From Chitinophagales bacterium (GTDB taxonomy: Bacteria > Bacteroidota > Bacteroidia > Chitinophagales > Chitinophagaceae), in NCBI GenBank assembly GCA_013297995.1, contig JAAFJB010000007.1:1-64000 (forward strand): 64,000 nucleotides of DNA, written 5' to 3'. Below are positions 38,002 through 47,473 of this stretch, one piece after another (the stretch's first letter is position 1; each line of letters opens with the position of its first letter). The position numbers were made by a program, and so were the translations under genes. The notes beneath the pieces were generated by a model, which did no database searches, was not told where the DNA came from, and saw only the letters and a program-made list of their open reading frames with translations.

Positions 38002-39684
38002 TTAATTTAGGTATTTCCCTACTATCGGCATCCTTCTCCCAACGCCAAATGCTTTGGGTGAAATGCGAATGATGGGACAAAACTGATTCCGCTTGTATTC
38101 ATTATTATTCACCATCTTCAGCGTACGGTCTACCAATGCAGCGTCAAATCCTTGTGCTTTAATTTCTACTGGTCCTTGGCGTTTTTCAATATACTGGTAC
38201 AAAATTTTATCCAAAATAGAATAGTCGGGTAAACTATCACTGTCTTTTTGATTGGGTCTCAATTCAGCAGAAGGAGCTTTGGTAATAATATGGGTTGGAA
38301 TTATTTCTTTGCTTCTATTAATGAATTTAGCCAATTCGTACACTTGTAATTTATAACAATCGCCCAGTACGCCCAACCCACCAGCCATATCCCCATACAA
38401 AGTACCATAGCCAGTAGCCAACTCGCTTTTGTTGGAAGTATTTAATAAGATATACCCGAATTTATTGGCAATGGCCATGAGTAGATTACCGCGACTCCTA
38501 CTCTGTATATTTTCTTCAGCCAATGAAAACGGAAGTCCGTTAAACAAAGGCGCTACTGTGTTTAAAAAACAATTGTACACATCATCTATTCGTACAATAT
38601 CATACGGATTATTCAAGTTTTTACTCAACGCAATGGCATCGTTTACTGAATGATCGGTTGAGTAAGGAGAGGGCATTAAAATGGCACGAATATTTTCTGC
38701 GCCCAATGCTTCAGAAGCCAGTGCCAAGGTAACGGCTGAATCTATTCCACCAGAAGAACCAATGATGGCTTTGGTAAATTGCATTTTTTTAAAATAGTCG
38801 CGAATGCCCATTACCAGTGCGTTATACACTTGCTCAATATTCAAACTTTCTATTAGCGTATCCGGATTCAACACTTGGTTGGGCATCCGATTGGCTAGCT
38901 CAAGAATGGGGGCGTTGATGCTGCCATCCTCGTTTAATTCAACAAAATCAAGTGCTTCTTCAAACGCAGGAAGGGCTTTTATAAGGTTGGCATTTTTATC
39001 AAAAACCAGGGAAGCACCGTCAAAAACAATCTCGGTTTGACTCCCCACTGCATTGCAATAAAACAAGGGTAATTTATATTTCAATACATTGGCTTTAATC
39101 ACTGCTTTTCTATCTTCATCATGTGTATAATCAAAAGGCGAGGCGCTAAGGTTAAGCATGATATCGGGGTTCTGCTTCATCAGTTCATCCATGGGGCAAA
39201 TTCTGTACAAGGAATTATTACCCAAATTCCAAATGTCTTCGCAGATGGTTACCGCCAGCTTTTTTCCTTTGAAAGAAATTACTTTCCACTCAAAGGCTGG
39301 CTCAAAATAACGGTATTCATCAAATACATCATAAGTGGGCAAAAGTGTTTTGTGCACTATTGCTTTCACCTCATTCTCGTATAAAAAATAAGCGGCATTG
39401 AAGAGGCTCTTTCCTTTCTGCTGTGTATTTCTATCAATACTGCCAATAATTACTCCAATGGTATCAGCCTTTTGTTTAATAGCGTTTACGGCTTCATCGC
39501 ATTTATTTAAAAAATCATCAAACTCTACAAAATCCCTAGCAGGATAGCCAGGTATGCACATTTCACTGAACAGAATCAAGTCGCCTCCTGCTGCTTTGGC
39601 TTGGTCAATAGCATCCATCATTTTTTGGGTATTCCATTCAAAATTTCCAATATGATAGTTTTGCTGGGCAATAAAAATTTTCAT
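38002..39684 (-). CDS. nadE: Glutamine-dependent NAD+ synthetase
   Basis: A 560-residue two-domain enzyme that amidates nicotinate adenine dinucleotide to NAD+. The N-terminal nitrilase-type glutaminase has the complete triad Glu41 (LFSEMCIPGYP), Lys112 (VHKTLLPTYDVF) and Cys148 (VTICEDIWN). The C-terminal synthetase has the P-loop IIGSSGGIDSAVTLALA and the LLNTSNKSELATGYGTLYGD signature, ending in the GVGRRMPIV segment. The glutaminase domain frees it from needing ammonia. nadC, an earlier step of the same pathway, lies about 8 kb away in this window. Confidence 0.96.
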   Translation of the reverse strand: MKIFIAQQNYHIGNFEWNTQKMMDAIDQAKAAGGDLILFSEMCIPGYPARDFVEFDDFLNKCDEAVNAIKQKADTIGVIIGSIDRNTQQKGKSLFNAAYFLYENEVKAIVHKTLLPTYDVFDEYRYFEPAFEWKVISFKGKKLAVTICEDIWNLGNNSLYRICPMDELMKQNPDIMLNLSASPFDYTHDEDRKAVIKANVLKYKLPLFYCNAVGSQTEIVFDGASLVFDKNANLIKALPAFEEALDFVELNEDGSINAPILELANRMPNQVLNPDTLIESLNIEQVYNALVMGIRDYFKKMQFTKAIIGSSGGIDSAVTLALASEALGAENIRAILMPSPYSTDHSVNDAIALSKNLNNPYDIVRIDDVYNCFLNTVAPLFNGLPFSLAEENIQSRSRGNLLMAIANKFGYILLNTSNKSELATGYGTLYGDMAGGLGVLGDCYKLQVYELAKFINRSKEIIPTHIITKAPSAELRPNQKDSDSLPDYSILDKILYQYIEKRQGPVEIKAQGFDAALVDRTLKMVNNNEYKRNQFCPIIRISPKAFGVGRRMPIVGKYLN

Positions 39685-39740
39685 ACAGCAAAATTCAGCA
39701 TTTTAACAACATGATGGCATTCCTTTGCGTTATTTCGCAT

Positions 39741-40745
39741 ATGCAACGTTTAATATATTTACTCTCACTGCTGTTTATATTTACTGCTTGTAATCAAAAT
39801 AAGCAGCACCCGAATGTATCCAGCATCTCCATAGTCGTAGCAGAACAACGCTATGAACAAGATTTTTTTAAGGTAGATACGCTTCAACTCAAAACCGAAC
39901 TACATCAGCTAGATCAGCGCTACAAAGGCTTTAACAGCGATTTTTTGTACAATATTTTAGGAACAACACCCGAAGCAGCGCAGAAAGATATTCCTGCTTT
40001 CATCAACAGCTATCGGTCTATTTACCAAGATGCCAATCTTATTTTTAAAAATACAAGACCTTGGGTTGATGATATAAAAAAAGGATTTCAATACGTGAAA
40101 TATTATTTTCCAGCATACGAGCTACCGAAAAAAATCACCACATTTATAGGCCCTATTAATAGTTTTGGCACCATTATTACCACAGATGGAATTGCTATAG
40201 GGTTACAGCTTTTTCTAGGAAAAAATCATCCGCTTTATGCAAGTGAACAGAGTCAATCTTTTTATCCTGCTTATGTATCACGCCGTTTTGAACCGGCTTA
40301 TATTCCCGTAGCTGCCTTGCGCAGTATTGTAGAGGATCTTTATCCCGAATCTGCACTGGGTAAGCCTTTGGTAGAACAGATGGTAGAATCTGGAAAGCGT
40401 TTGTACCTGTTAGATCATTTTTTACCCATGCTTGCAGATAGTCTTATTACGGGCTATACTGATGAGCAATTTCGTACCTGTGTAAACAATGAAAAAAATA
40501 TTTGGAGTTTTTTTATTCAGAACGATTTGCTGTATAAAACAGATCCACAGGTTACCCGTGATTTTATGAATGATGGGCCTTCTACCCAAGTATTTGGTAG
40601 CAAATCACCAGGAAATATTGGACAGTTTGTAGGCTGGCAGATTGTAAAAAAATGGATGAATAAACATCCTAAGATGGGCTTACAGCAATTGTTGCAAAAA
40701 AATCCAGCTCAACTATTTGAGGAAGCCAAGTATAAGCCAGCTTAG
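39741..40745 (+). CDS. gldB: Gliding motility lipoprotein GldB-like
   Basis: A 334-residue lipoprotein from the Met at 39741; an upstream Met at 39711 would put 10 extra residues before the signal. The signal is MQRLIYLLSLLFIFTACNQ with the lipobox TAC. The mature part has the GldB pattern RYEQDFFKVDTLQLKTELHQL, then a DUF2268-like region (GIAIGLQLFLGKNHPLY, YVSRRFEPAYIPVAALRSI, FLPMLADSLITGYTDEQ). GldB is required for gliding and type IX secretion in Flavobacterium but is also present in non-gliding Bacteroidota. It stands alone between nadE and apaG. Confidence 0.85.
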   Translation: MQRLIYLLSLLFIFTACNQNKQHPNVSSISIVVAEQRYEQDFFKVDTLQLKTELHQLDQRYKGFNSDFLYNILGTTPEAAQKDIPAFINSYRSIYQDANLIFKNTRPWVDDIKKGFQYVKYYFPAYELPKKITTFIGPINSFGTIITTDGIAIGLQLFLGKNHPLYASEQSQSFYPAYVSRRFEPAYIPVAALRSIVEDLYPESALGKPLVEQMVESGKRLYLLDHFLPMLADSLITGYTDEQFRTCVNNEKNIWSFFIQNDLLYKTDPQVTRDFMNDGPSTQVFGSKSPGNIGQFVGWQIVKKWMNKHPKMGLQQLLQKNPAQLFEEAKYKPA

Positions 40746-40755
40746 TATCGGCTGC

Positions 40756-41142
40756 TTAATTTAATTTGGTGGGTGCAATCAGGTCAAAAGCCGGAATGGG
40801 AACCTGGAATTTTTGCAGGGTATATTGGTTTTCCATTTCATAACTGCCATTCATTCTGCCCATTTCTGTTTTTAAATTACAGCCACTTACATAGGTATAG
40901 CGCTCTCCAGCACCTAATACAGGCTGAACGCCTACAACCCCTTCTCCTTCTACCTCTCGGTGTTCTGTATTGCTGTCAAAAATAAACCATTGTCTACGCA
41001 ATAATTTAACCGAAAATTTATTGTGATTTTCTAGAGAAATTCTATAGGCAAAGATGAATTCGCATTTAAGTGGATTGCTATAGTCTGATTGATAGAAGGT
41101 TTCTACTGTGATCTCTATTCCTGCTGAAATTTTTGAAACCAT
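40756..41142 (-). CDS. apaG: ApaG domain protein
   Basis: A 128-residue protein with the full ApaG beta-sandwich: ITVETFYQSDYSNP, FAYRISLENHN, VKLLRRQWFIFDSN, EVEGEGVVGVQPVL and GERYTYVSGC, ending MNGSYEM and FQVPIPAFDLIAP. ApaG is linked to Co2+ sensitivity and, in other bacteria, to Mg2+ efflux phenotypes; its biochemical activity is unresolved. It is convergent with gldB (10-bp gap) and divergent from icd. Confidence 0.95.
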   Translation of the reverse strand: MVSKISAGIEITVETFYQSDYSNPLKCEFIFAYRISLENHNKFSVKLLRRQWFIFDSNTEHREVEGEGVVGVQPVLGAGERYTYVSGCNLKTEMGRMNGSYEMENQYTLQKFQVPIPAFDLIAPTKLN

Positions 41143-41245
41143 GGAGTTAAGGTTATAGGGTAAAAATAAGTAAATTAAACCAGCTTATAGCCAATGGCGA
41201 TGAATATTGGTACAATTTTGTGAGCTTTTTTGCACGCTCAACCCG

Positions 41246-41253
41246 TACTTTTG
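41246..41253 (+). promoter_or_regulatory. -7 element for icd
   Basis: TACTTTTG matches TAnnTTTG, 22 bp before the icd ATG. TTTTG stretches lie 13 and 25 nt upstream, either side of the usual spacing, so the -33 element is not settled. Confidence 0.45.
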
Positions 41254-41275
41254 CTGAAAGAAAAAAAATACCAAT

Positions 41276-42730
41276 ATGACAAAAATTGCTGTTGCAAAAG
41301 GCGATGGAATCGGTCCTGAAATTATGGACGCAGTACTATCTGTTTTTAAAGCTGCCAAAGTGCCCCTGGAATACGAAACGGTAGATATGGGAAAATGGGT
41401 ATTTGATAAGGGCTATAGCAATGGCATGACGCCAGAAGCGCAGCAAACCATTGAAAATCTCGGAATTTTATTCAAAGGTCCCATGGAAACGCCTAAGGGA
41501 AAAGGCGTAAAAAGTGTGAATGTAACCGCTCGTAAAACCTGGAATACCTATGCCAACAAAAGAACATTCCAAACCCTTCATGGGGTAGATACAGTATTTA
41601 GTAAAGCGGGCATACCTATTGATATTACAATTGTAAGAGAAAATATTGAAGATACCTATGGGGGCATAGAACATATGCTTACCAATGACGTAGCATTGTG
41701 TAGGAGGTTTATTACTCGTCCGGGTAGTATGCAAGTAATTAAATATGCTTTTGAAATGGCCAAGAAAAAAGGAGCCAAAAAAATTACTTGCGGCCACAAA
41801 GCAAATATCATGAAACTCACTGATGGCCTGTTTTTAGAAGTGTTTTATGAAGTAGCAAAAGACTATCCAGAAATCACAGCCAACGATATTATTGTAGATG
41901 ATTTGTGTATGAAACTGGTGAGTAGGCCCGATCTTTTTGATGTAGTGGTACTTACTAATTTACAGGGCGATATTGTGAGCGATTTATGTGCTGGTCTCGT
42001 GGGCGGATTGGGCTTTGCCCCATCTGCTAATATTGGAGATCATATTTCTATTTTTGAAGCAGTTCATGGAACAGCACCCGATATAGCAGGGAAAAATATT
42101 GCCAATCCCACCGCATTGTTGTTAAGTGGATTTGGCATGTTGCGTCACTTGGGACTAATGGAAACCTCTGCAATGATTGAGAATGCCTTGTTATTTACCT
42201 TAGAATCTGGAAAACATACAGGCGATTTTGGCGCAAAAGGCACCGAGTCTTTAAACACAACAGAATTTGTGGAAGCCATTATTCAGAATTTTGGCCAATT
42301 GCCCGCTCATAATCCCAAGCCCATCCTAGCCAATAAAGACATTACGCCTACTGTATTCAAGCTTGAAAAAAATCCAATGCTTGAATCGGCAGATCATAAT
42401 GGTGAATTTATTGTTGGAGTGGATGTGTTTTTAGAGAGTAATGAACAACCCAATATGGTGGCAGAAAAATGCTTAAAGCATACCCTCGATTTATTCAAGC
42501 TGGTTACCATCAGCAATCGTGGAACACAGGTATGGCCCAAGGGATCTGTGTTTACCAACCTAGTAAATCAATACCGCTGCCGATTTGAAAGTGTGGGCGA
42601 TGTGGCACTTACTCAAGTAGATATTGTGGAGTTGTATAAGCGGCTAACGCAGGACTTTAAAGTTTGCTCCACCGAAATATTAAATATGTGGGGAGATAAA
42701 AAAGCATATAGTCTTGCACAGGGTCAATAA
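41276..42730 (+). CDS. icd: NADP-type isocitrate dehydrogenase (Thermus/Rickettsia type)
   Basis: A 484-residue TCA-cycle enzyme converting isocitrate to 2-oxoglutarate. The N-terminal about 330 residues are the isocitrate/isopropylmalate dehydrogenase fold (VAKGDGIGPEIMDAV, ITIVRENIEDTYGGIEHM, NLQGDIVSDLCAGLVGGLGFAPSAN in part, FEAVHGTAPDIAGKN). About 150 extra C-terminal residues match the long Thermus/Rickettsia form, absent from E. coli Icd (416). Cofactor choice is inferred from the family. The next gene, pyruvate dehydrogenase E2, is codirectional 57 bp downstream. Confidence 0.93.
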   Translation: MTKIAVAKGDGIGPEIMDAVLSVFKAAKVPLEYETVDMGKWVFDKGYSNGMTPEAQQTIENLGILFKGPMETPKGKGVKSVNVTARKTWNTYANKRTFQTLHGVDTVFSKAGIPIDITIVRENIEDTYGGIEHMLTNDVALCRRFITRPGSMQVIKYAFEMAKKKGAKKITCGHKANIMKLTDGLFLEVFYEVAKDYPEITANDIIVDDLCMKLVSRPDLFDVVVLTNLQGDIVSDLCAGLVGGLGFAPSANIGDHISIFEAVHGTAPDIAGKNIANPTALLLSGFGMLRHLGLMETSAMIENALLFTLESGKHTGDFGAKGTESLNTTEFVEAIIQNFGQLPAHNPKPILANKDITPTVFKLEKNPMLESADHNGEFIVGVDVFLESNEQPNMVAEKCLKHTLDLFKLVTISNRGTQVWPKGSVFTNLVNQYRCRFESVGDVALTQVDIVELYKRLTQDFKVCSTEILNMWGDKKAYSLAQGQ

Positions 42731-42787
42731 ACGAGTTGATTTTTAACGTAATTTTACGGCTCATTTAAAGCAGACAATAATTTTTAT

Positions 42788-44431
42788 ATGGCTGAAGTAA
42801 TTTTAATGCCCCGACTGAGTGATACTATGACCGAAGGTGTAATTGCCGCCTGGCACAAACGGGTTGGTGATTCGGTAAAAAAAGGTGATTTACTAGCAGA
42901 AATTGAAACCGATAAAGCAACTATGGAGCTAGAAAGTTATCAGGATGGTATTTTACTTCATGTGGGTACTCCAGATGGTGGAAAACTGCAGGTAAACGAT
43001 TTGCTCGCTATTTTGGGCAACTCCAATGAAAATATAAATGAGTTATTGGCCATACATGCAGGGGGTGCTGCTGCCGTACCAGCCATTTCAGCAGCAGTTT
43101 CAATACCTGATATTGCACCTTCAGCACCAGCAAATACACCCGTATTAGATGTTTCAGCCATGGAAGAAGTGGTATTAATGCCGCGGTTAAGTGATACCAT
43201 GACGGAAGGAGTAATTGCCTCATGGCAGAAAAATATTGGCGACGCAGTAAAAAAAGGAGAAGTGTTGGCTGATATTGAAACTGATAAAGCCACCATGGAA
43301 TTGGAAAGCTATAAGGATGGAATTTTATTGTACCAAGGTGCAAAAGCAGGAGAGAAAATATTGGTGAATGATTTACTGTGCATCATAGGAAACGAAGGTT
43401 TGGATGTTTCGGCCATAGTAGCTGCCGTAAAGAATGGGGCAACTGCACCTGCTGTTATAGAAACACCTGCGGCAACCGTGGCAACTGTACCTGCTGCTAC
43501 ACCAGCTGTTTTACCAGTTTTAGCACCAGCTGAGCCCATAAATGAAGGAAGAATATTTGCGTCTCCACTGGCTAAAAAAATAGCAGCGGAAAAAGGAATC
43601 GACTTACGTTTTGTAAAAGGTTCGGGCGATAATGGCAGAATTACAAAAACAGATATCAATCAATATACACCTGCGGCAATTGCAACGCCAGAAAGTATTA
43701 AGCCAATTGAAGCAGCAGTAACCACTGCGCCAGTAGCCGTTGCAGGTGTGGTAAGCTTTACCGATACACCCGTATCTCAAATGCGTAAAGTAATAGCCAA
43801 ACGATTGAGTGAGAGTTTATTTACAGCTCCACATTTTTTCCTCACCATGCGTATTGATATGGATGCGGCTATTGCGGCTCGTGCAAAAATGAATGAAGTT
43901 GCGGCAGTAAAAATTAGTTTTAATGATTTGGTATTGAAAGCAACATCCCTTGCCTTAAAACAACATCCTAAAGTAAATAGCAGTTGGTTGGGTGACACCA
44001 TTCGCACCAACCACCATGTTAATATTGGGGTAGCTGTGGCAGTAGATGAGGGCCTTTTGGTTCCTGTAGTACGTTTTGCTGATACCAAATCGCTTAGTCA
44101 GATTGGTACAGAAGTAAAACTATTTGCACAGAAAGCGAAAGATAAAAAATTACAACCTTCAGATTGGGAGGGCAGTACATTCACTATTTCTAATTTGGGC
44201 ATGTTTGGAATAGATCAGTTTACGGCTATTATTAATCCACCAGACTCCTGTATTTTGGCAGTTGGTGGAATATCACAAGAACCTGTAGTAAAGAACAATC
44301 AGGTTGTGCCGGGTAATATTATGAAACTCACACTGAGCTGCGATCATAGAGTGGTAGATGGCGCAACCGGTGCTGCATTTTTACAGACCTTAAAAGGCTT
44401 TTTAGAAGAACCAGTGAGAATGTTGGTTTAA
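42788..44431 (+). CDS. pdhC: Pyruvate dehydrogenase E2 (dihydrolipoamide acetyltransferase), two lipoyl domains
   Basis: A 547-residue E2 core. Two lipoyl domains, at about 1-78 and 125-202, have the lipoylated Lys43 and Lys167, each within ETDKATMELESY. Ala/Pro/Val-rich linkers follow, then a peripheral-subunit-binding domain (about 255-290, ASPLAKKIAAEKGIDL) and the acetyltransferase domain to the end, with the catalytic His520 and Asp524 in CDHRVVDGATGA. It transfers acetyl groups to CoA. Pyruvate rather than 2-oxoglutarate dehydrogenase is inferred from the two lipoyl domains and the VILMPRLSDTMTEG start. E1 and E3 genes are not nearby. Confidence 0.92.
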   Translation: MAEVILMPRLSDTMTEGVIAAWHKRVGDSVKKGDLLAEIETDKATMELESYQDGILLHVGTPDGGKLQVNDLLAILGNSNENINELLAIHAGGAAAVPAISAAVSIPDIAPSAPANTPVLDVSAMEEVVLMPRLSDTMTEGVIASWQKNIGDAVKKGEVLADIETDKATMELESYKDGILLYQGAKAGEKILVNDLLCIIGNEGLDVSAIVAAVKNGATAPAVIETPAATVATVPAATPAVLPVLAPAEPINEGRIFASPLAKKIAAEKGIDLRFVKGSGDNGRITKTDINQYTPAAIATPESIKPIEAAVTTAPVAVAGVVSFTDTPVSQMRKVIAKRLSESLFTAPHFFLTMRIDMDAAIAARAKMNEVAAVKISFNDLVLKATSLALKQHPKVNSSWLGDTIRTNHHVNIGVAVAVDEGLLVPVVRFADTKSLSQIGTEVKLFAQKAKDKKLQPSDWEGSTFTISNLGMFGIDQFTAIINPPDSCILAVGGISQEPVVKNNQVVPGNIMKLTLSCDHRVVDGATGAAFLQTLKGFLEEPVRMLV

Positions 44432-44474
44432 TAGAAAATAGTAATAAGCAAAGTGCATAAATTGCGCTAAAACA

Positions 44475-44520
44475 AATAAGCCCTGTTGTATCAGTAAGAT
44501 AGAACGGGGCTTATTATTTT
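44475..44520. terminator. Intrinsic terminator after pyruvate dehydrogenase E2 gene
   Basis: AATAAGCCCTGTT (44475-44487) pairs with AACGGGGCTTATT (44503-44515), 13 bp with one G-U pair, across a 15-nt loop. TATTTT and further T/A-rich sequence follow. The converging histone-like gene ends 27 bp away, so it may serve both strands. Confidence 0.85.
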
Positions 44521-44546
44521 AAGAAAAATCTATTAAAACTACTCTA

Positions 44547-45071
44547 CTAGCCGTTATTATCAGAAGACGGGGTCTCTGGAGTAAAAAGGGTAGGAGTTTC
44601 AACGATCACTTCTACAGGAGTAGGTAGCGCAACAGGCGCAATTTTTTTACGAACTGCTTTCTTCTTCTTTACAATTTTTGCCGCAACAATGGGTGCTGGT
44701 TTTGTAACAACTACGGGTTTTACTAGTTTCTTAACTACGGTTTTTTTTGCTGCTTTTTTTGGAGCTGCTTTTACTAGTTTTTTTATAGTTGCTTTTTTTG
44801 GAGCTACTTTTTTGGTTGCTTTTTTTGCTACTTTTTTTGGAGCTGCTTTTACTAGTTTTTTTACAGTTGCTTTTTTTGGAGCTACTTTTTTGCTTGCTTT
44901 TTTAGGCGCAACTTTTTTTGCCACTTTCTTAGGGGATACTTTTTTTGCCACTTTTTTAGGAGCAGCTTTTTTCGCTACTTTTTTAGGAGCCGCCTTTTTC
45001 ACTGCCTTCTTAGGAGCTACTTTTTTTGGGGCTGCTTTTTTTGCAGGTTTCTTTTTGCTTGCTTTTGCCAT
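44547..45071 (-). CDS. Histone H1-like Lys/Ala/Pro-rich DNA-binding protein
   Basis: About 174 residues from the Met at 45071 (MAKASKKKPAKKAAPKK); an upstream Met at 45140 would add 23 atypical residues. Nearly the whole chain is built of KKAAPKK, KKVAPKK and VKKLVKAAPKK units, with a less regular tail ending TPETPSSDNNG. Such eukaryotic-H1-tail-like proteins (compare AlgP, Hc1, and the Lys/Ala-rich proteins of Bacteroidota) bind DNA nonspecifically and compact the nucleoid. The DNA is strongly repetitive and thus open to repeat-number change. The plus-strand Phe/Ala/Gly-rich reading frame here is a shadow of it. Confidence 0.8.
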   Translation of the reverse strand: MAKASKKKPAKKAAPKKVAPKKAVKKAAPKKVAKKAAPKKVAKKVSPKKVAKKVAPKKASKKVAPKKATVKKLVKAAPKKVAKKATKKVAPKKATIKKLVKAAPKKAAKKTVVKKLVKPVVVTKPAPIVAAKIVKKKKAVRKKIAPVALPTPVEVIVETPTLFTPETPSSDNNG

Positions 45072-45152
45072 GATGGTATTAGTTTGAATGGTGGGTTTTT
45101 TAAAAGAGAAAGTTATAATATTTTTTTGAATAAAAAGCAAATAAAGGCACAG

Positions 45153-45497
45153 CTATTTTTTTTTGCTTTTTGTATAGCCATTTTTCAGCAGCCATTGTAG
45201 TACTTTATCCCGCTGATCACCTTGTACAATGGCTATATTATCTTTGGCTGAACCGCCTGTTCCACAATGGTTTCTAAGGCTTTTTGCAAGATTTTCTAGA
45301 TCGCTTTTAAGTCCCACAAATCCACTTACCAAGGTCACTGTTTTTCCGCCCCTTTGTTTATGATCTACTAAAACAAGTAGTTGCTGTTCTGCTGCATTCA
45401 AGGTATTAATTGGTTCCGATTCTTCGGCTTCTAATTTAAATGATGGATCTGTGCTGTACACAAGGCCAGAAACGCGGTTCAATTTTTTTTTATTCAT
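45153..45497 (-). CDS. SUI1/eIF1-like translation initiation factor (YciH type)
   Basis: A 114-residue protein with an SUI1 fold at about 40-110: VDHKQRGGKTVTLVSGFVG, LAKSLRNHCGTGGSAKDN, IVQGDQRDKVLQWLLKNGY. It resembles E. coli YciH, a homologue of eIF1 reported to affect initiation fidelity and stress responses. The basic tail KSKKK and its size are typical. It starts 2 bp after the TPR kinase stop codon on the same strand, so the two may be cotranscribed. Confidence 0.92.
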   Translation of the reverse strand: MNKKKLNRVSGLVYSTDPSFKLEAEESEPINTLNAAEQQLLVLVDHKQRGGKTVTLVSGFVGLKSDLENLAKSLRNHCGTGGSAKDNIAIVQGDQRDKVLQWLLKNGYTKSKKK

Positions 45498-45499
45498 GC

Positions 45500-47401
45500 C
45501 TATGCTTTTGGCAAAATAAGTGAAATTATGGTTCCCTCCCCAGGTTCACTCTCAATTTTTAGGATACAATCATTTGCCTGCGCATATTCAGAACAAACTA
45601 ATAATCCTAGGCCTGTACCTTTTTCATTTTTTGTGCCTTGGGTAGTAAAATGTGTTTTTAATTGAAATAGTAGGTCTACTTGTGTTTTGCTCATTCCAAT
45701 ACCATTATCGGTGATGGTTAGAAAAATATTCGTTGAATCTTGGGTTGCTTTGGCCAACACAAAACCACTCTGGTTGGTAAATTTAACGGCGTTCAATAAT
45801 AAATTTCTAATAATAATATCAATATGATGAATGTCTGCAAGTGCAATACAATTTTCTGCCACTTCATTTATAAGTCGAATTTTCTTTTGTTCAGCCATAC
45901 TCATAACAATATCCATATTTCTCTCAACCAATTCACGAAGCAAGACTGGTTTTTTATCGGGAAGTGTTTTGCCTTTCATTTGAGTTCTGGCCCAAATAAG
46001 CAAATTCTCTAATGTAAGGTTTAAGGATTTCACTTGTTTAACCAAATTGTTTTTTAAAGCGGCATAACTTTCATAGTCGAGCGATTCAGGCTCCAACATA
46101 GGAAGTACCGCACTCAATGAAGCAATAGGACCCCGTAAATCGTGTGAAATAATGGAGAAAATCTTATCTTTTAAAAGCAATATTTCTTCCAATGATTTTT
46201 TTTGCTCATTCAATTCCTTGTTGATTAATCTATTTAATTTTTCCTTTCTCCAGATTACGAATAGCATGATTAATACCGCAATCACCAACATCACCAAACA
46301 AAAGCTTAAAACTGTGTACTTGTTTTCATTGAGTATGCTCAATTCCCTTTCACTCTGTAAACTATTAATTTGTTCCTGTTTTAAATCAGCACCCATTTCC
46401 GCTTCTAGTTTAGCCAATTGGCTGCATTTTTTTTCTTGGAACATCAAACCAGAGAGTCTTCCGAATTCTTTTTGTGCGTACAAAGCTTTTTTATAATCTC
46501 CTACAGCTTCTAAAACCTTAGATTCTAGCTGATATATTTCAGCCGTTTCTGAGGTTGCACCAAGCTGTTTTGATAATGACAGGGCTTCTGTTAAATAAGA
46601 CAATGCGGGTTCGAAAGCCTTTTTTTGGTAACTCAATTTTGCCAATCGGTACAAGTTGGTTTCTTGCAAAAAGGCACTATTGGCTTTTTTTGCCATCAAG
46701 AGAGACGATTGATAAAAGAATTCAACACTGTCAATTTGATTTTTGTAATCCGCAATATCTCCGGCTGTTCTATATGTTAATGCCAGTTGGTAGGGATCTT
46801 GTAAGGCTTTATTATGTGTAATTGCATTTCGTATATATTTTGTGGCTAAGTCTGGGTTGCTATCTCTCAGCGCACAGGAAGCTAGATTATTTAAGGATCT
46901 GCCTATTTCTTTTTTATCGTTCAGATAAATCTGAATGTCCAGTGCTTTCTTTAAAAAATTTATTGCAAGGGTATAGTTGGCTTGTGAATGGTAAACTGCA
47001 CCTATATTTTTATAGGCAATTGCAATTTGGGGGCAATAATCAATGCTTTCATTCCATTTTAGGGCTTGAATGCCAAAGTCAAATGCATTGGTAAAATCAC
47101 CCTTTCTATAATATGCTATGCTAATATTGTTCAGCGCAATTCCCTTACCCTGAACTTGATAAGTAGCAGATCCAATTTCCAAAGCTTTTTTTGCCAATTG
47201 AAGCGACTGGTCTGCATTTTTATCTGCCAGCAGCTCAGACAATGTGTTCAGTTGATGAATGCCTGCCGAATCTCTACTTGCAAGGCGTATTATTTTAGCT
47301 ATTTCGTTTGGAAGATAAGATTGCGCATTTATGTTTAAAAAAATGGACAAATAGAATAGGCATAAAATAACTAAGTATAACTGTTTTGGGCTGTGTCTCA
47401 T
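45500..47401 (-). CDS. TPR-containing sensor histidine kinase
   Basis: A 633-residue membrane kinase common in Bacteroidota. The signal peptide is at about 1-27 (LVILCLFYLSIFLNINAQ), periplasmic TPR repeats at about 50-340 (for example AIAYKNIGAVYHSQANYTLA), a coiled region at 330-360, and one TM helix at about 362-386 (VLSFCLVMLVIAVLIMLFV). The HisKA domain has His420 (IFSIISHDLRGPIASL), and the ATPase domain has NLLLNAVKFTN, ITDNGIGM and GTGLGLLVCSEYA. No response regulator is adjacent, so the partner is unknown. A protein-interaction or cell-envelope signal is inferred from the TPR array. Confidence 0.9.
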   Translation of the reverse strand: MRHSPKQLYLVILCLFYLSIFLNINAQSYLPNEIAKIIRLASRDSAGIHQLNTLSELLADKNADQSLQLAKKALEIGSATYQVQGKGIALNNISIAYYRKGDFTNAFDFGIQALKWNESIDYCPQIAIAYKNIGAVYHSQANYTLAINFLKKALDIQIYLNDKKEIGRSLNNLASCALRDSNPDLATKYIRNAITHNKALQDPYQLALTYRTAGDIADYKNQIDSVEFFYQSSLLMAKKANSAFLQETNLYRLAKLSYQKKAFEPALSYLTEALSLSKQLGATSETAEIYQLESKVLEAVGDYKKALYAQKEFGRLSGLMFQEKKCSQLAKLEAEMGADLKQEQINSLQSERELSILNENKYTVLSFCLVMLVIAVLIMLFVIWRKEKLNRLINKELNEQKKSLEEILLLKDKIFSIISHDLRGPIASLSAVLPMLEPESLDYESYAALKNNLVKQVKSLNLTLENLLIWARTQMKGKTLPDKKPVLLRELVERNMDIVMSMAEQKKIRLINEVAENCIALADIHHIDIIIRNLLLNAVKFTNQSGFVLAKATQDSTNIFLTITDNGIGMSKTQVDLLFQLKTHFTTQGTKNEKGTGLGLLVCSEYAQANDCILKIESEPGEGTIISLILPKA

Positions 47402-47473
47402 GTATTTTTACGTAGGTGTAAAACTACATACAAATCTATTTGTTTAGAAATTAGTCTCAAAATGGGAATTTTG

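Noticed and set aside
42788-43390. Lipoyl-domain duplication as a recent tandem duplication
   Set aside because: Two lipoyl domains are normal for E2 proteins, and the DNA has diverged between them.
42958-43659. Minus-strand frames of about 110 residues over the pyruvate dehydrogenase E2 gene
   Set aside because: They overlap a conserved, clearly coding gene and arise from its Ala/Val/Pro-rich linkers.
44689-45087. Plus-strand Phe/Ala/Gly-rich reading frame
   Set aside because: It is the antisense of the Lys/Ala-rich histone-like gene; its composition is the mirror of AAA/GCx codons.
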